In this document: piece after piece, positions 1 through 6,480 of the stretch
Layout: each line of letters begins with the position of its first letter
Numbering within the stretch: position 1 is the stretch's first letter
Origin: M55B129 sp964506505
GTDB taxonomy: Bacteria > Bacillota > Dethiobacteria > DTU022
Direction of reading: 5' to 3'
Assembly: GCA_964506505.1 (NCBI GenBank)
Contig: CAZDKY010000055.1
Coordinates: 1 to 7,546 of the forward strand
Length of the DNA: 7,546 nt
Notes under the pieces: model-generated
Told to the model about the DNA's origin: nothing
What the model saw: the letters and a program-made list of their open reading frames with translations, nothing else
Database searches by the model: none
Made by a program: the position numbers and the translations under genes

Positions 1-15
1 AATATTTAGATATAT

Positions 16-45
16 TTGACAAAGGGTTAGCATAAGTTATATAAT
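16..45 (+). promoter_or_regulatory. Consensus sigma-70/sigma-A promoter of the pilus operon
   Basis: A perfect -35 hexamer TTGACA lies at 16-21 and a perfect -10 hexamer TATAAT at 40-45, separated by 18 bases, one more than the optimum. The surroundings are strongly AT-rich, unlike the coding DNA to the right. Transcription should begin near 52-53, giving a leader of roughly 80 bases before the first start codon. It is the only good promoter seen in the window, and the genes downstream are tightly packed, so it probably drives the whole cluster. Seen directly: hexamers and spacing. Inferred: use in vivo and start point. Confidence 0.8.
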
Positions 46-71
46 GTGGTAAATTATAGCCTTTTTGTCAA
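16..71. repeat. 8-bp inverted repeat flanking the promoter (possible operator)
   Basis: TTGACAAA at 16-23 is the exact reverse complement of TTTGTCAA at 64-71, with 40 bases between the arms. The left arm contains the -35 hexamer and the right arm falls just after the expected transcription start. The left arm would not be in the transcript, so this is not an RNA hairpin; a pair of protein half-sites is the only obvious role. An 8-bp match in AT-rich DNA can arise by chance, so confidence is low. Confidence 0.25.
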
Positions 72-114
72 GGGCTTAAAAAAAGAATGGCCCCATCTAA
101 AAATATAGAAAGAT

Positions 115-121
115 GGAGAGG
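115..121 (+). promoter_or_regulatory. Ribosome binding site that selects the start at 131
   Basis: GGAGAGG at 115-121 sits nine bases before the ATG at 131. The in-frame ATG at 113 overlaps this site and has no comparable purine-rich site of its own, so 131 is preferred as the start of the PilP-like gene. Confidence 0.7.
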
Positions 122-130
122 TGCCGAAAA

Positions 131-685
131 ATGGATCAGGGAGAAAAGGAAAAAGAACTTGAATCAAAGAGTGATTCTTCATTTCTGGATAAGATCAGGG
201 AAAAGCCTCTATATATTGTTATTGGCATTGTCCTTCTTCTTGCGGTAGCGGGAGGGATATATGTCATTTTATTTTTAAGTGGGAACGGAGATGCAGACGG
301 AGGAGAGCTTCCTGCCGGCGATCTGGTGGATGAAACTGCCGAGGTGCTTCCCCAGCCGGAAAGAAAGCACGTTGAAGAGGACGATGAAAGCTTGTGGCAT
401 TCAGTTACCTCCTTTGCCGATCCCTTTGAAAAACCGATGAAACTTACCGGTATTGTGAGCGGTGGACGAGGCGGTGGAATGGCCATAATTGAGTCGGGCA
501 GCACTTCCTATATTGTCAATGAAGGAGATTATGTCAGCGGTTTCTGGTCCGTTTATGAAATCAGGTCTGAAGAGGTTGTCCTGCGCGCCCGTGATCAGGA
601 AATCAGCCTTTACCTGGATCAGCTTCCGGTAACCAGGGAATTGAAATGGGATATGGATGATGAAAACCGGGAGGGGGACTTATAG
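131..685 (+). CDS. Single-pass membrane protein with PilP/GspC-type domain
   Basis: Likely a bridge protein of the pilus machine, anchored in the cytoplasmic membrane with its C-terminal domain outside. From the ATG at 131 it is 184 residues: a charged cytoplasmic N-terminus, one hydrophobic segment at about 27-50, an acidic Gly/Pro/Glu linker to about 90, then a beta-rich domain at about 97-162. That domain opens with DPFEKPMKLTGIV, continues with AIIESG and SYIVNEGDYVSG, and ends in alternating hydrophobic residues, the pattern of PilP and the GspC homology region. In those families this domain binds the N0 domain of the secretin. Typical PilP is a lipoprotein; the membrane anchor here is more GspC-like. 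Its stop codon directly abuts the next start, and the next gene carries an N0-like domain, which supports a working pair. An alternative start at 113 would add six residues. The assignment is by pattern and context, not by alignment. Confidence 0.75.
   Translation: MDQGEKEKELESKSDSSFLDKIREKPLYIVIGIVLLLAVAGGIYVILFLSGNGDADGGELPAGDLVDETAEVLPQPERKHVEEDDESLWHSVTSFADPFEKPMKLTGIVSGGRGGGMAIIESGSTSYIVNEGDYVSGFWSVYEIRSEEVVLRARDQEISLYLDQLPVTRELKWDMDDENREGDL
669..677 (+). promoter_or_regulatory. Ribosome binding site of the multi-N-domain gene
   Basis: GGGAGGGGG at 669-677, inside the last codons of the PilP-like gene, lies eight bases before the ATG at 686. Because that ATG immediately follows the TAG of the upstream gene, translation of the two is probably coupled. 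Confidence 0.65.
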
Positions 686-3600
686 ATGAGAAGAAAACGC
701 CTCAAAGCGGCTAAATACGAGCTGGATCGGCGTTACCTCTTTATAGTGACCGGATTAATGGTTCTTCTATTTATTACGGTAAATTGCACTGCTGACCCCG
801 GTGCTTTGAACCTTGATGATGTCCCCGAAACTAATGAAACTTCCTTCCTGGCTGAATATTCCATGGAGAGATCAATGGTGCAACCTGATCAGCCGGATCC
901 GATCCAGGCTGTTCTATCCGAAAGCCTTATTGCCGATGCTTCGGGAGATGTAAGCAGCCCTGCACTTTCCGGGCCCGGATACACAAACACTATTTCCCTT
1001 AATCTCAAAGAGGCCGATCTGCTGGATGTTCTTTCTATGCTGGCTTATAAAATGGACGCCAATATAATTTATCTAGAAGACCCCAGGACGGTAACCATAA
1101 CCACAGAAAACCTTTCGGTCATGGATACCTTCCAGCTTATACTGGAAAAAGAAGGCCTCGATTATATCCGTACTGGCCGCAACTACATCGTGGCGGAAAG
1201 AAGCCGCCTCTACGAAGATTTTAAGAGCAGGATTTATTTATCAAAAAGGAATCTTTCTCATGTTACGGCACAGGCTATGGAAGGTTATCTCACTGAGCTT
1301 GATATTCCGGTAGATATTTTAACAGTTGATGCCAATAAGAAAACGATCTGGATTCAGGGAACGCCTATGGCCCTGGCCAAAGCGGGAAAAATTATCAGCA
1401 TGCTTGACATAGAAGAAAATGTCGATCCTGAAGAAGCCGAAGACGAAGGCGAAGCACTGCTGGCACGGTTCAAACTTTATTATGTTTCGGCCGAGATGAT
1501 GGAAGAATTTATTTCCCAGATGGGTGTTCCGGTTCAGGTCCTGTCCATTGATGTCAACAGGGAAGAAATCTGGCTGCAGGGGACTCCGGTTGCTTTGGAA
1601 AGAACCGGTGATATGATCAGGAAACTTGATATTTTTGAAAACAGCGACCCGGATGACTGGGGGCCGCTTATTGCCCGGTTTGATCTTGATTACATTCCAG
1701 CGGAGAAAATGGAGAGCTATCTTTCACAGATGAGCATTCCTGTAACCGGGTTAACCATTGATGCCAACCAGCAGGCCATTTGGCTGCAGGGGGATCCATC
1801 GGCGCTGGAAATGGCCGGTGATTTTATTAAGATGATCGATCTCGCCGAAAACGAAAGCCTGGCGGAAGGAGAGGAAGCGGTAACAAGGATTACACTGCGC
1901 TACGTTTCGCCGGCGTCTATGGAAAGCTATATTTCAAAATTTGGTATCCCCGTCACCACCCTCACAGTTGACGTTAATAAAAAGGCGATCTGGATCCAGG
2001 GAGAACCGGTTGCCTTGAGCAGTGCCAGAGATCTGATCAAGATGCTTGATATTGCTGATAATGCCGATTTGACGGAAGGAGAACCTCTGCTAACCAGGTA
2101 CACCCTTAAGTATGTTACGGCCCGGGTGATGGAATCCTATTTTTCTGAGCTGGGCATACCGGTTAAAGTTTTGGAAGCGGAACAGAACGACCAGGTTATG
2201 TGGTTGCAGGGGACACCGGGAGCGCAGGCTAAAGCACAGGAACTCATTGATGCCCTCGATGTTGTGGAAAATGCCGAACTGCCGGTGGGTGCGCCGCTTT
2301 TAGATCAAGTTTCCTTAAATTATATTTCAGCAGAGGCCATGGCAGGATATCTTGCGGAAATGGATCTAGCCGTAAAAACTTTGACAGTGGATACAAACCG
2401 GAAAGCGATCTGGTTGCAGGGCACAACCGAAGCCCTGGCCCAGGCTCGAGAGTTGATTGCCATTCTTGACATAGCGGACAATGCCGATCTTGAAGCTGAT
2501 GATCCTCTCCTTACCCTCATTGAACTGGAGCATATTACGATCGGCGCCATGACCGGTTACCTCTCTGAAATGGGTATTCCGGTACAGGTTTTGCGAACCG
2601 ATGAAGATCAACAAACATTTTGGGTTCAGGGCCCTCCCGGTGATATTGCCCGGGTAAGGGAACTGATAGACCTTCTCGATGTTGCAGAAAATGCCGACCT
2701 CCTGGAAGGGGAAGCTCCGCTCATCCGTAAAGACCTGGTTTATGTTTCTGCAAATGCTATGGTTAGTTACTTCTCCGAGCTCGGGTTGCAGATTCAGACA
2801 TTAACCATTGATTCTAATCAATCAGTTGTCTGGTTGCAGGGGACACCCACGGATCTCATAGAAGCGGAAGAAATAATAGAGAAGCTGGACATCGCTGAAA
2901 ATGCCGACCTGGAAGAAGGCGCACCGCTGCTAAGAATGATCGAGCTGGATCATGTATCGGCGGAAGCAATGGAAAGTTATCTGCTTAAAATAGGAATCCC
3001 TGTTCAGATCATTACTATTGAGGCTAATCCCTATGTGATCTGGCTGCAGGGCACCCTGGCGGCACTGGATAAAGCAGAAGATACAATTAATGCTTTTGAT
3101 ATAACTGAAAATGCCGATCTGCCTGAGGGCGAACCGGTATTGAATCGTTTCTACCTGGAATATGTATCTGCCGGCGAAATGAAAACTTATCTGCAATCAT
3201 TGATGAGTATGCCTTTAACTTTTATCGATATCGGAGAAAATCAGCTGGCGCTCTGGATACAGGGTTCACCTGCTGCTCTGAATAAAGCAGGTCAGCTTAT
3301 TTCATCAATTGATATAAAGTCAAATGCTTCATTTGGGGAAGGCGGCACCCGAATGATCCGCATGCCTGTTGCCCGGGCTAGAGGACCTTATGCTGCCGAT
3401 GAACTGAACAGGCTGATTGAGCTCTTAAGTATTTTACTGGATGGTTTGCGTGATGGTACACTTGGTTGGGAAAAATGGGATCACAATGCTGGTTACCCAA
3501 CCCTCGATTTGATGGAATGGGATGACCCGGTAATTGACCATGAGGTGTACGACGAACAATACTATAACACGATTAAAATGAAAATATCACCAGACTTTTC

Positions 3601-4126
3601 ACCTGATCCAACTGATGGAAATCAAATTTGTTATCTTATAGCTGAAGGTACGCCTGACAATATTGAACTTGTTGAAAAAATGATTAAAAAGATCCGTGAA
3701 ACAGAGAAGTCACCTTTATATGAGGAAGAAGAAGAAGAGGAGGAGGAGGAAGAAGCCCCAATGACCCTCTCGCAGAATTCGCAAAACAGTGCCGATAGTG
3801 GGACCAGTTCGCCTTCTCCACCGACGCAGTACTATACAGTTTCATTAAACGCAGTTCCATCTGAAGGTGGCAATGTCAGTGGATCAGGATCATTCCCGGA
3901 GGATAGCCTGGTAAATGTTACTGCGTCTGCTTCCGAGGGATATAGCTTTGTTCGCTGGATTGACCGGGGCAGTGAAGTTTCAACAAACCCTTCTTATACC
4001 TTTACTATTTACGGCAACTGCAGTCTGGAAGCAGTATTTGTTGCTGATGAACCAGTGGACAATTCTGGTGATGGAGAAGATGGGGAAGATGGAGCAGAGG
4101 ATGGTAACGAAGCCGATGAACAATAA
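686..4126 (+). CDS. Secretin-like protein with tandem N-domains and no barrel
   Basis: A 1146-residue envelope protein. In order: a basic N-terminus and hydrophobic segment at 17-33 (signal or membrane anchor; the Cys at 34 is not in a good lipobox); a spacer; a secretin/TonB short N-terminal (N0-like) domain at about 101-172 beginning ISLNLKEADLLDVLSMLA; ten secretin N1-like domains at about 182-890; a degenerate eleventh at about 889-1006; eleven Glu at 1013-1023; a Ser/Pro linker; an InlB B-repeat-like domain at about 1049-1119; and an Asp/Glu/Gly tail. I find no secretin C-terminal barrel domain and no VPxLGDIPxxG-type signature. Known secretins have one to four N-domains that form stacked rings and bind PilP/GspC through N0, and the neighbouring PilP-like and PilT/C/M genes fit that. 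Its function as an extracytoplasmic pilus scaffold or channel lining is inferred. It could instead be a pilus-linked adhesin built from the same modules. Confidence 0.8.
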   Translation: MRRKRLKAAKYELDRRYLFIVTGLMVLLFITVNCTADPGALNLDDVPETNETSFLAEYSMERSMVQPDQPDPIQAVLSESLIADASGDVSSPALSGPGYTNTISLNLKEADLLDVLSMLAYKMDANIIYLEDPRTVTITTENLSVMDTFQLILEKEGLDYIRTGRNYIVAERSRLYEDFKSRIYLSKRNLSHVTAQAMEGYLTELDIPVDILTVDANKKTIWIQGTPMALAKAGKIISMLDIEENVDPEEAEDEGEALLARFKLYYVSAEMMEEFISQMGVPVQVLSIDVNREEIWLQGTPVALERTGDMIRKLDIFENSDPDDWGPLIARFDLDYIPAEKMESYLSQMSIPVTGLTIDANQQAIWLQGDPSALEMAGDFIKMIDLAENESLAEGEEAVTRITLRYVSPASMESYISKFGIPVTTLTVDVNKKAIWIQGEPVALSSARDLIKMLDIADNADLTEGEPLLTRYTLKYVTARVMESYFSELGIPVKVLEAEQNDQVMWLQGTPGAQAKAQELIDALDVVENAELPVGAPLLDQVSLNYISAEAMAGYLAEMDLAVKTLTVDTNRKAIWLQGTTEALAQARELIAILDIADNADLEADDPLLTLIELEHITIGAMTGYLSEMGIPVQVLRTDEDQQTFWVQGPPGDIARVRELIDLLDVAENADLLEGEAPLIRKDLVYVSANAMVSYFSELGLQIQTLTIDSNQSVVWLQGTPTDLIEAEEIIEKLDIAENADLEEGAPLLRMIELDHVSAEAMESYLLKIGIPVQIITIEANPYVIWLQGTLAALDKAEDTINAFDITENADLPEGEPVLNRFYLEYVSAGEMKTYLQSLMSMPLTFIDIGENQLALWIQGSPAALNKAGQLISSIDIKSNASFGEGGTRMIRMPVARARGPYAADELNRLIELLSILLDGLRDGTLGWEKWDHNAGYPTLDLMEWDDPVIDHEVYDEQYYNTIKMKISPDFSPDPTDGNQICYLIAEGTPDNIELVEKMIKKIRETEKSPLYEEEEEEEEEEEAPMTLSQNSQNSADSGTSSPSPPTQYYTVSLNAVPSEGGNVSGSGSFPEDSLVNVTASASEGYSFVRWIDRGSEVSTNPSYTFTIYGNCSLEAVFVADEPVDNSGDGEDGEDGAEDGNEADEQ
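986..1201 (+). other. N0-like (secretin/TonB short N-terminal) domain
   Basis: Residues about 101-172 of the large protein read as a beta-alpha-beta-beta-alpha-beta unit: NTISLNLKEADLLDVLSMLA, then ANIIYL, VTITTENLSVMDTFQLIL and GLDYIRTGRNYIV. This matches the N0/STN pattern at the base of PilQ and GspD (strand, 'DLxDVLxxLA' helix, strand, 'VTitxenlsv' strand, helix, strand). In PilQ/GspD this is the docking site for PilP/GspC, whose likely relative is the upstream neighbour. Seen: pattern and position. Inferred: docking. Confidence 0.75.
1229..3355 (+). repeat. Ten tandem 70-residue secretin N1-like coding repeats
   Basis: Units begin near 1229, 1466, 1676, 1886, 2096, 2306, 2516, 2726, 2936 and 3146. 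From the second unit to the tenth the period is exactly 210 bases (70 residues); the first interval is longer because of four extra residues in an acidic linker, and unit ten has one extra residue. The unit consensus has a YVSAEAMESYLSELGIPV half, a LTIDANQKAIWLQGTP core, an ALxxAxxLIxxLDIAENADL half and an EGxPLLxR linker. A Trp followed by one hydrophobic residue and Gln-Gly is present in all ten (Trp at 222, 296, 366, 436, 506, 576, 646, 716, 786 and 857). The units are clearly diverged at the DNA level, so the duplications are old rather than recent. Confidence 0.9.
3350..3703 (+). other. Degenerate eleventh N-domain with a central insertion
   Basis: Residues about 889-1006 begin with a strand-helix pair resembling the first half of a unit (RMIRMPVARARG, then AADELNRLIELLSILL) and end with a strand-turn-helix like the second half (NQICYLIAEGTPDNIELVEKMIKKI). 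The Trp-hydrophobic-Gln-Gly motif is replaced by LIAEG. Between the halves lie about 50 residues rich in Trp, Asp, Tyr and Pro that the ten regular units lack. I read it as a capping or specialised copy; the assignment rests on pattern only. Confidence 0.5.
3722..3754 (+). repeat. GAR trinucleotide tract encoding eleven Glu
   Basis: Eleven consecutive GAA/GAG codons at residues 1013-1023 separate the N-domain array from the Ser/Pro linker and the C-terminal domain. Codons are mixed (GAG, four GAA, four GAG, two GAA), which makes slippage less likely than in a pure repeat. It probably acts as a flexible or extended charged linker. Confidence 0.85.
3830..4042 (+). other. InlB B-repeat-like (Flg_new_2 type) domain
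   Basis: Residues about 1049-1119 contain YTVSLNAVPSEGGNVSGSG, VNVTASASEGYSFVRW, and YTFTIYGNCSLEAVF. This is the usual pattern of the divergent InlB B-repeat domain: a Gly-rich turn after the first strand, 'V.VTA.A.EGY.FV.W', then a 'sYTFT...n.sL.AvF' ending. The domain is common in surface and secreted proteins of Firmicutes and points to an extracytoplasmic location for this end of the protein. It takes the place where a secretin would carry its barrel. Confidence 0.75.
4091..4094 (+). promoter_or_regulatory. Ribosome binding site chosen for pilT
   Basis: GGAG at 4091-4094 lies six bases before the ATG at 4101. Other in-frame ATGs nearby (4071, 4080, 4089, 4116, 4146) make the choice uncertain; GGAGAAG at 4073-4079 could also serve the ATG at 4089. 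The ATGs at 4116 and 4146 have no well-spaced site. Confidence 0.4.
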
Positions 4127-5207
4127 CAGTCCTTATCCTGTGGGGATGATCCAGATGCTCAGGAAGGCCGTAGAAAAGAATGCTTCCGATATCCACCTGG
4201 TCCCGGGAGATCCGCCTATTTTTCGTTTAAACCGGGAAATGGTCAAGCAGGATATGCCTGTGTTAAAGCCGGATAATTTGAAAGAGCTGCTGCCCCAGGT
4301 AATAAAACCGCACCAGATTGAAGCGCTAAAGAAGGATCTGGAGCTCGATTTTTCCTATTCTATTCCCCACGTAGCCCGTTTCCGCGGCAATATCATGTTC
4401 CAGCGGGGAACGCTGGCCATGGCCCTGCGGGTAGTCCCTTATGAAATTCCCCAGTTGGATGATCTCGGTATTTTGCCGGGGGTGCGTGATCTCTGTTTTC
4501 TGCCCCGCGGCCTGGTCCTGGTGACCGGCCCGACGGGCAGCGGTAAATCGACGACCCTGGCGGCGATGATTGATATAATCAACAAAGAGCGAAAGCTCAA
4601 TATTTTGACAGTGGAAGATCCGATCGAATTTTTGCATTCCCATAAGCAGTCCTCGGTCAAGCAGCGTGAAGTAGGCTTCGATACCCGTTCTTTTCCCAAT
4701 GCCCTGCGTCACATGTTGCGCCATGACCCGGATGTTATTTTAATCGGCGAAATGCGTGACCTGGAAAGCATCGCTATTGCCCTGACGGCGGCGGAGACCG
4801 GGCACCTTGTTTTTTCCACTCTCCACACTCAGACCGCTCCGCTGACCATCAACCGAATCGTGGACGTTTTTGCCGAACATCAGCGCAATCAGATCAGGCA
4901 GCAGCTGAGCAGTTCGATGCAGGCGGTTCTCTCGCAGCAGCTGATTCCCAATATCCAGGGAGACGGGCGGATCCTGGCTCTGGAATTTTTAAAAACCAGC
5001 GCAGCGGTGCGCAACCTGATCCGGGAAGGAAAAGAGCACCAGCTCTATTCGGTTATGCAGGCCAGCCATGCCACCGGAATGAGGACTATGGACCAGTCCC
5101 TGGTCGAGCTTTTCCTAACCGGAAAGATAAGCCGCAAAGAAGCTCTCGAAAAATGCATCGATCGGACGGAAGTGGAAAGGCTGATGGATAGAAGAACTAT
5201 AAAGTAA
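4101..5207 (+). CDS. pilT: Type IV pilus retraction ATPase PilT
   Basis: A hexameric cytoplasmic ATPase that powers pilus disassembly and retraction (twitching). From the ATG at 4101 it is 368 residues, normal for PilT. The N-terminal domain has the family opening AVEKNASDIHLVPGDPPIFR. The ATPase core has Walker A GPTGSGKST at 143-151, the Asp box ILTVEDPIE at 168-176, Walker B VILIGEMRD at 212-220 and the His box TGHLVFSTLHT at 233-243. The C-terminal AVRNLIREGK motif at 302-311 matches the AIRNLIREGK signature of retraction ATPases, and the Cys-rich zinc motif of PilB is absent. The start lies 26 bases inside the upstream gene, in the frame +1 to it, suggesting coupled translation. An open frame extends left to 3915, but that part translates the repeat protein out of frame and does not resemble PilT. 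The exact start (4089, 4101 or 4116) is uncertain; the function is not. Confidence 0.93.
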   Translation: MVTKPMNNNSPYPVGMIQMLRKAVEKNASDIHLVPGDPPIFRLNREMVKQDMPVLKPDNLKELLPQVIKPHQIEALKKDLELDFSYSIPHVARFRGNIMFQRGTLAMALRVVPYEIPQLDDLGILPGVRDLCFLPRGLVLVTGPTGSGKSTTLAAMIDIINKERKLNILTVEDPIEFLHSHKQSSVKQREVGFDTRSFPNALRHMLRHDPDVILIGEMRDLESIAIALTAAETGHLVFSTLHTQTAPLTINRIVDVFAEHQRNQIRQQLSSSMQAVLSQQLIPNIQGDGRILALEFLKTSAAVRNLIREGKEHQLYSVMQASHATGMRTMDQSLVELFLTGKISRKEALEKCIDRTEVERLMDRRTIK

Positions 5208-5249
5208 AGAAAGACAGCATTATGGCAAATTATCCGGAGATGAAGGCAT

Positions 5250-6455
5250 ATGGCATCTTTCCAGTATGAAGCAATTAAAAAATCAGGAGAAGTGGTTAGC
5301 GGAACGCTGGAAGCCGATGGCCAGGGAGCAGTTGCCGAACGGCTCCGCGGGATGGGCCTGATGGCCACGGAGATCAAGGAAGCGAAGCCGGCTTCTTCCT
5401 CATTTGGCAGTTTTAAGAGGAAGAAAAAAGTCAAAATGGGTGATTTAAGCCTATTCAGTCGCCAGCTGGCGGCCATGCTCAATGCCGGTATTCCACTGAC
5501 CAGGGCTCTTCATACACTCAGCAGGCAGGTGGAAAATCATACCCTCTCCGGTGCCCTGACTGAAATTTCCCTCAACGTTGAAGGTGGATCCAGCCTCAGT
5601 GAATCGCTGAAGGGTTATCCCCATATATTTTCTGAGCTCTATGTTAACATGGTCAACGCGGGGGAGTCCGGCGGTTCGCTGGAGTTGTCTTTGAGCCGCC
5701 TTTCAACTCAGTTGCAGAAATCCAAGGAACTGCAGGACAATATTAAATCGGCCATGTTCTACCCGGTGGTGGTTTTAGGTTTTGCCGTTATCATTCTCTT
5801 TGGCATGCTCTTTTTCCTGGTGCCTATCTTCGTCGGCTTTTTCCCGGAAGGAGCAGAGCTGCCGGCGCCAACGAGGATAATCATTGGTTTTTCAGATCTG
5901 GCCAGGAATTACTGGTTCATTATTTTCCCCCTTCTTATATTGTCCTTTTTCCTCGCTTCTTCCTATATTAAGAGCAAGAAAGGGAAGGAGAGGATTGACC
6001 GGCTTACCTATAACATGCCCCTTTTCGGGCCGCTGATCCAGAAAACAGCGGTGGCTAACTTTGCCCGTACTTTTTCGACTATGCTTTCAACGGGCATACC
6101 GGTTGTCCAGGCCCTCGATGCCTCAGGGAAAGCTTCGGGGAATACCCTGGTTATTGAAGCAGCCAGTATAGCCGGTGAAAAAATTCAGGAAGGAAGCAGT
6201 GTAGCTGAACCGCTTGAAGAAAGCGGTGTTTTTCCACCCATGGTTACCCATATGATTTCTGTGGGTGAAGAAACGGGAGATATCCCGGAGATGATGGATA
6301 AAGTGGCCGAATTTTTTGAAGAAGAAGTAGCTACCATTACCAAGGGGTTAACCTCACTGATCGAGCCGCTGATGCTGGTGGTTATCGGGGTCCTGGTCGG
6401 TGGTATGCTCATCGCCCTTTACCTGCCCATATTTACGGTTATTACACAGATATAA
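5250..6455 (+). CDS. pilC: Type IV pilus inner-membrane platform protein PilC
   Basis: The polytopic membrane core of the pilus machine (GspF family), on which the assembly and retraction ATPases act. It is 401 residues, the usual length. A short N-terminal part (YEAIKKSGEVVSGTLEAD) is typical of PilC/GspF. Two T2SSF repeats follow at about 66-191 and 268-392, each with the 'L.AGIPL..AL' opening (MLNAGIPLTRAL, MLSTGIPVVQAL) and the GExxG motif (GESGG at 138-142, GEETG at 339-343). Membrane segments are at about 170-194, 219-239 and 371-395. The start is supported by purine-rich GGAGATGAAGG at 5236-5246 just upstream; alternative starts are not needed. It follows pilT by 42 bases with no terminator. 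Nothing abnormal is seen. Confidence 0.95.
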   Translation: MASFQYEAIKKSGEVVSGTLEADGQGAVAERLRGMGLMATEIKEAKPASSSFGSFKRKKKVKMGDLSLFSRQLAAMLNAGIPLTRALHTLSRQVENHTLSGALTEISLNVEGGSSLSESLKGYPHIFSELYVNMVNAGESGGSLELSLSRLSTQLQKSKELQDNIKSAMFYPVVVLGFAVIILFGMLFFLVPIFVGFFPEGAELPAPTRIIIGFSDLARNYWFIIFPLLILSFFLASSYIKSKKGKERIDRLTYNMPLFGPLIQKTAVANFARTFSTMLSTGIPVVQALDASGKASGNTLVIEAASIAGEKIQEGSSVAEPLEESGVFPPMVTHMISVGEETGDIPEMMDKVAEFFEEEVATITKGLTSLIEPLMLVVIGVLVGGMLIALYLPIFTVITQI

Positions 6456-6466
6456 ATAACTATGCT

Positions 6467-6471
6467 GGAGG
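6467..6471 (+). promoter_or_regulatory. Ribosome binding site of pilM
   Basis: GGAGG at 6467-6471 lies nine bases before the ATG at 6481 in the 25-base gap after pilC, and fixes the pilM start. Confidence 0.75.
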
Positions 6472-6480
6472 TTTCGCTAT

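Noticed and set aside
65..100. Second promoter with TTGTCA at 65-70 as -35
   Set aside because: No acceptable -10 hexamer occurs 16-19 bases downstream; the sequence there is GC-containing (around GGCCCC).
113..130. Start of the PilP-like gene at the ATG at 113
   Set aside because: It overlaps the strong GGAGAGG site that serves the ATG at 131 and has no site of its own.
776..790. Lipoprotein signal at Cys34 of the large protein
   Set aside because: The residues before the Cys (I-T-V-N) do not fit the L-[AS]-[GA]-C lipobox.
1229..3355. Repeats as a CRISPR array or mobile element
   Set aside because: The 210-base periodicity is fully explained by diverged protein domains in one open frame; there are no short identical repeats with spacers and no transposase.
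3915..4100. Leftward extension of the pilT reading frame to an ATG at 3915
   Set aside because: The 62 extra residues lie over the InlB-like domain of the large gene in another frame and do not resemble a PilT N-terminus; the PilT family starts shortly before the AVEKxASDIH motif.
4326..4724. Long antisense frames over pilT, pilC, pilM and the repeats
   Set aside because: They mirror strongly conserved genes on the + strand, have no good start signals and translate to low-complexity or basic sequence without motifs.
5208..5249. Terminator between pilT and pilC
   Set aside because: No stem with a following T-run is present; the same holds for the 25-base gap before pilM.
5222..5269. Short 15-codon reading frame between pilT and pilC
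   Set aside because: It overlaps the pilC start, has no good ribosome binding site and no recognisable content.
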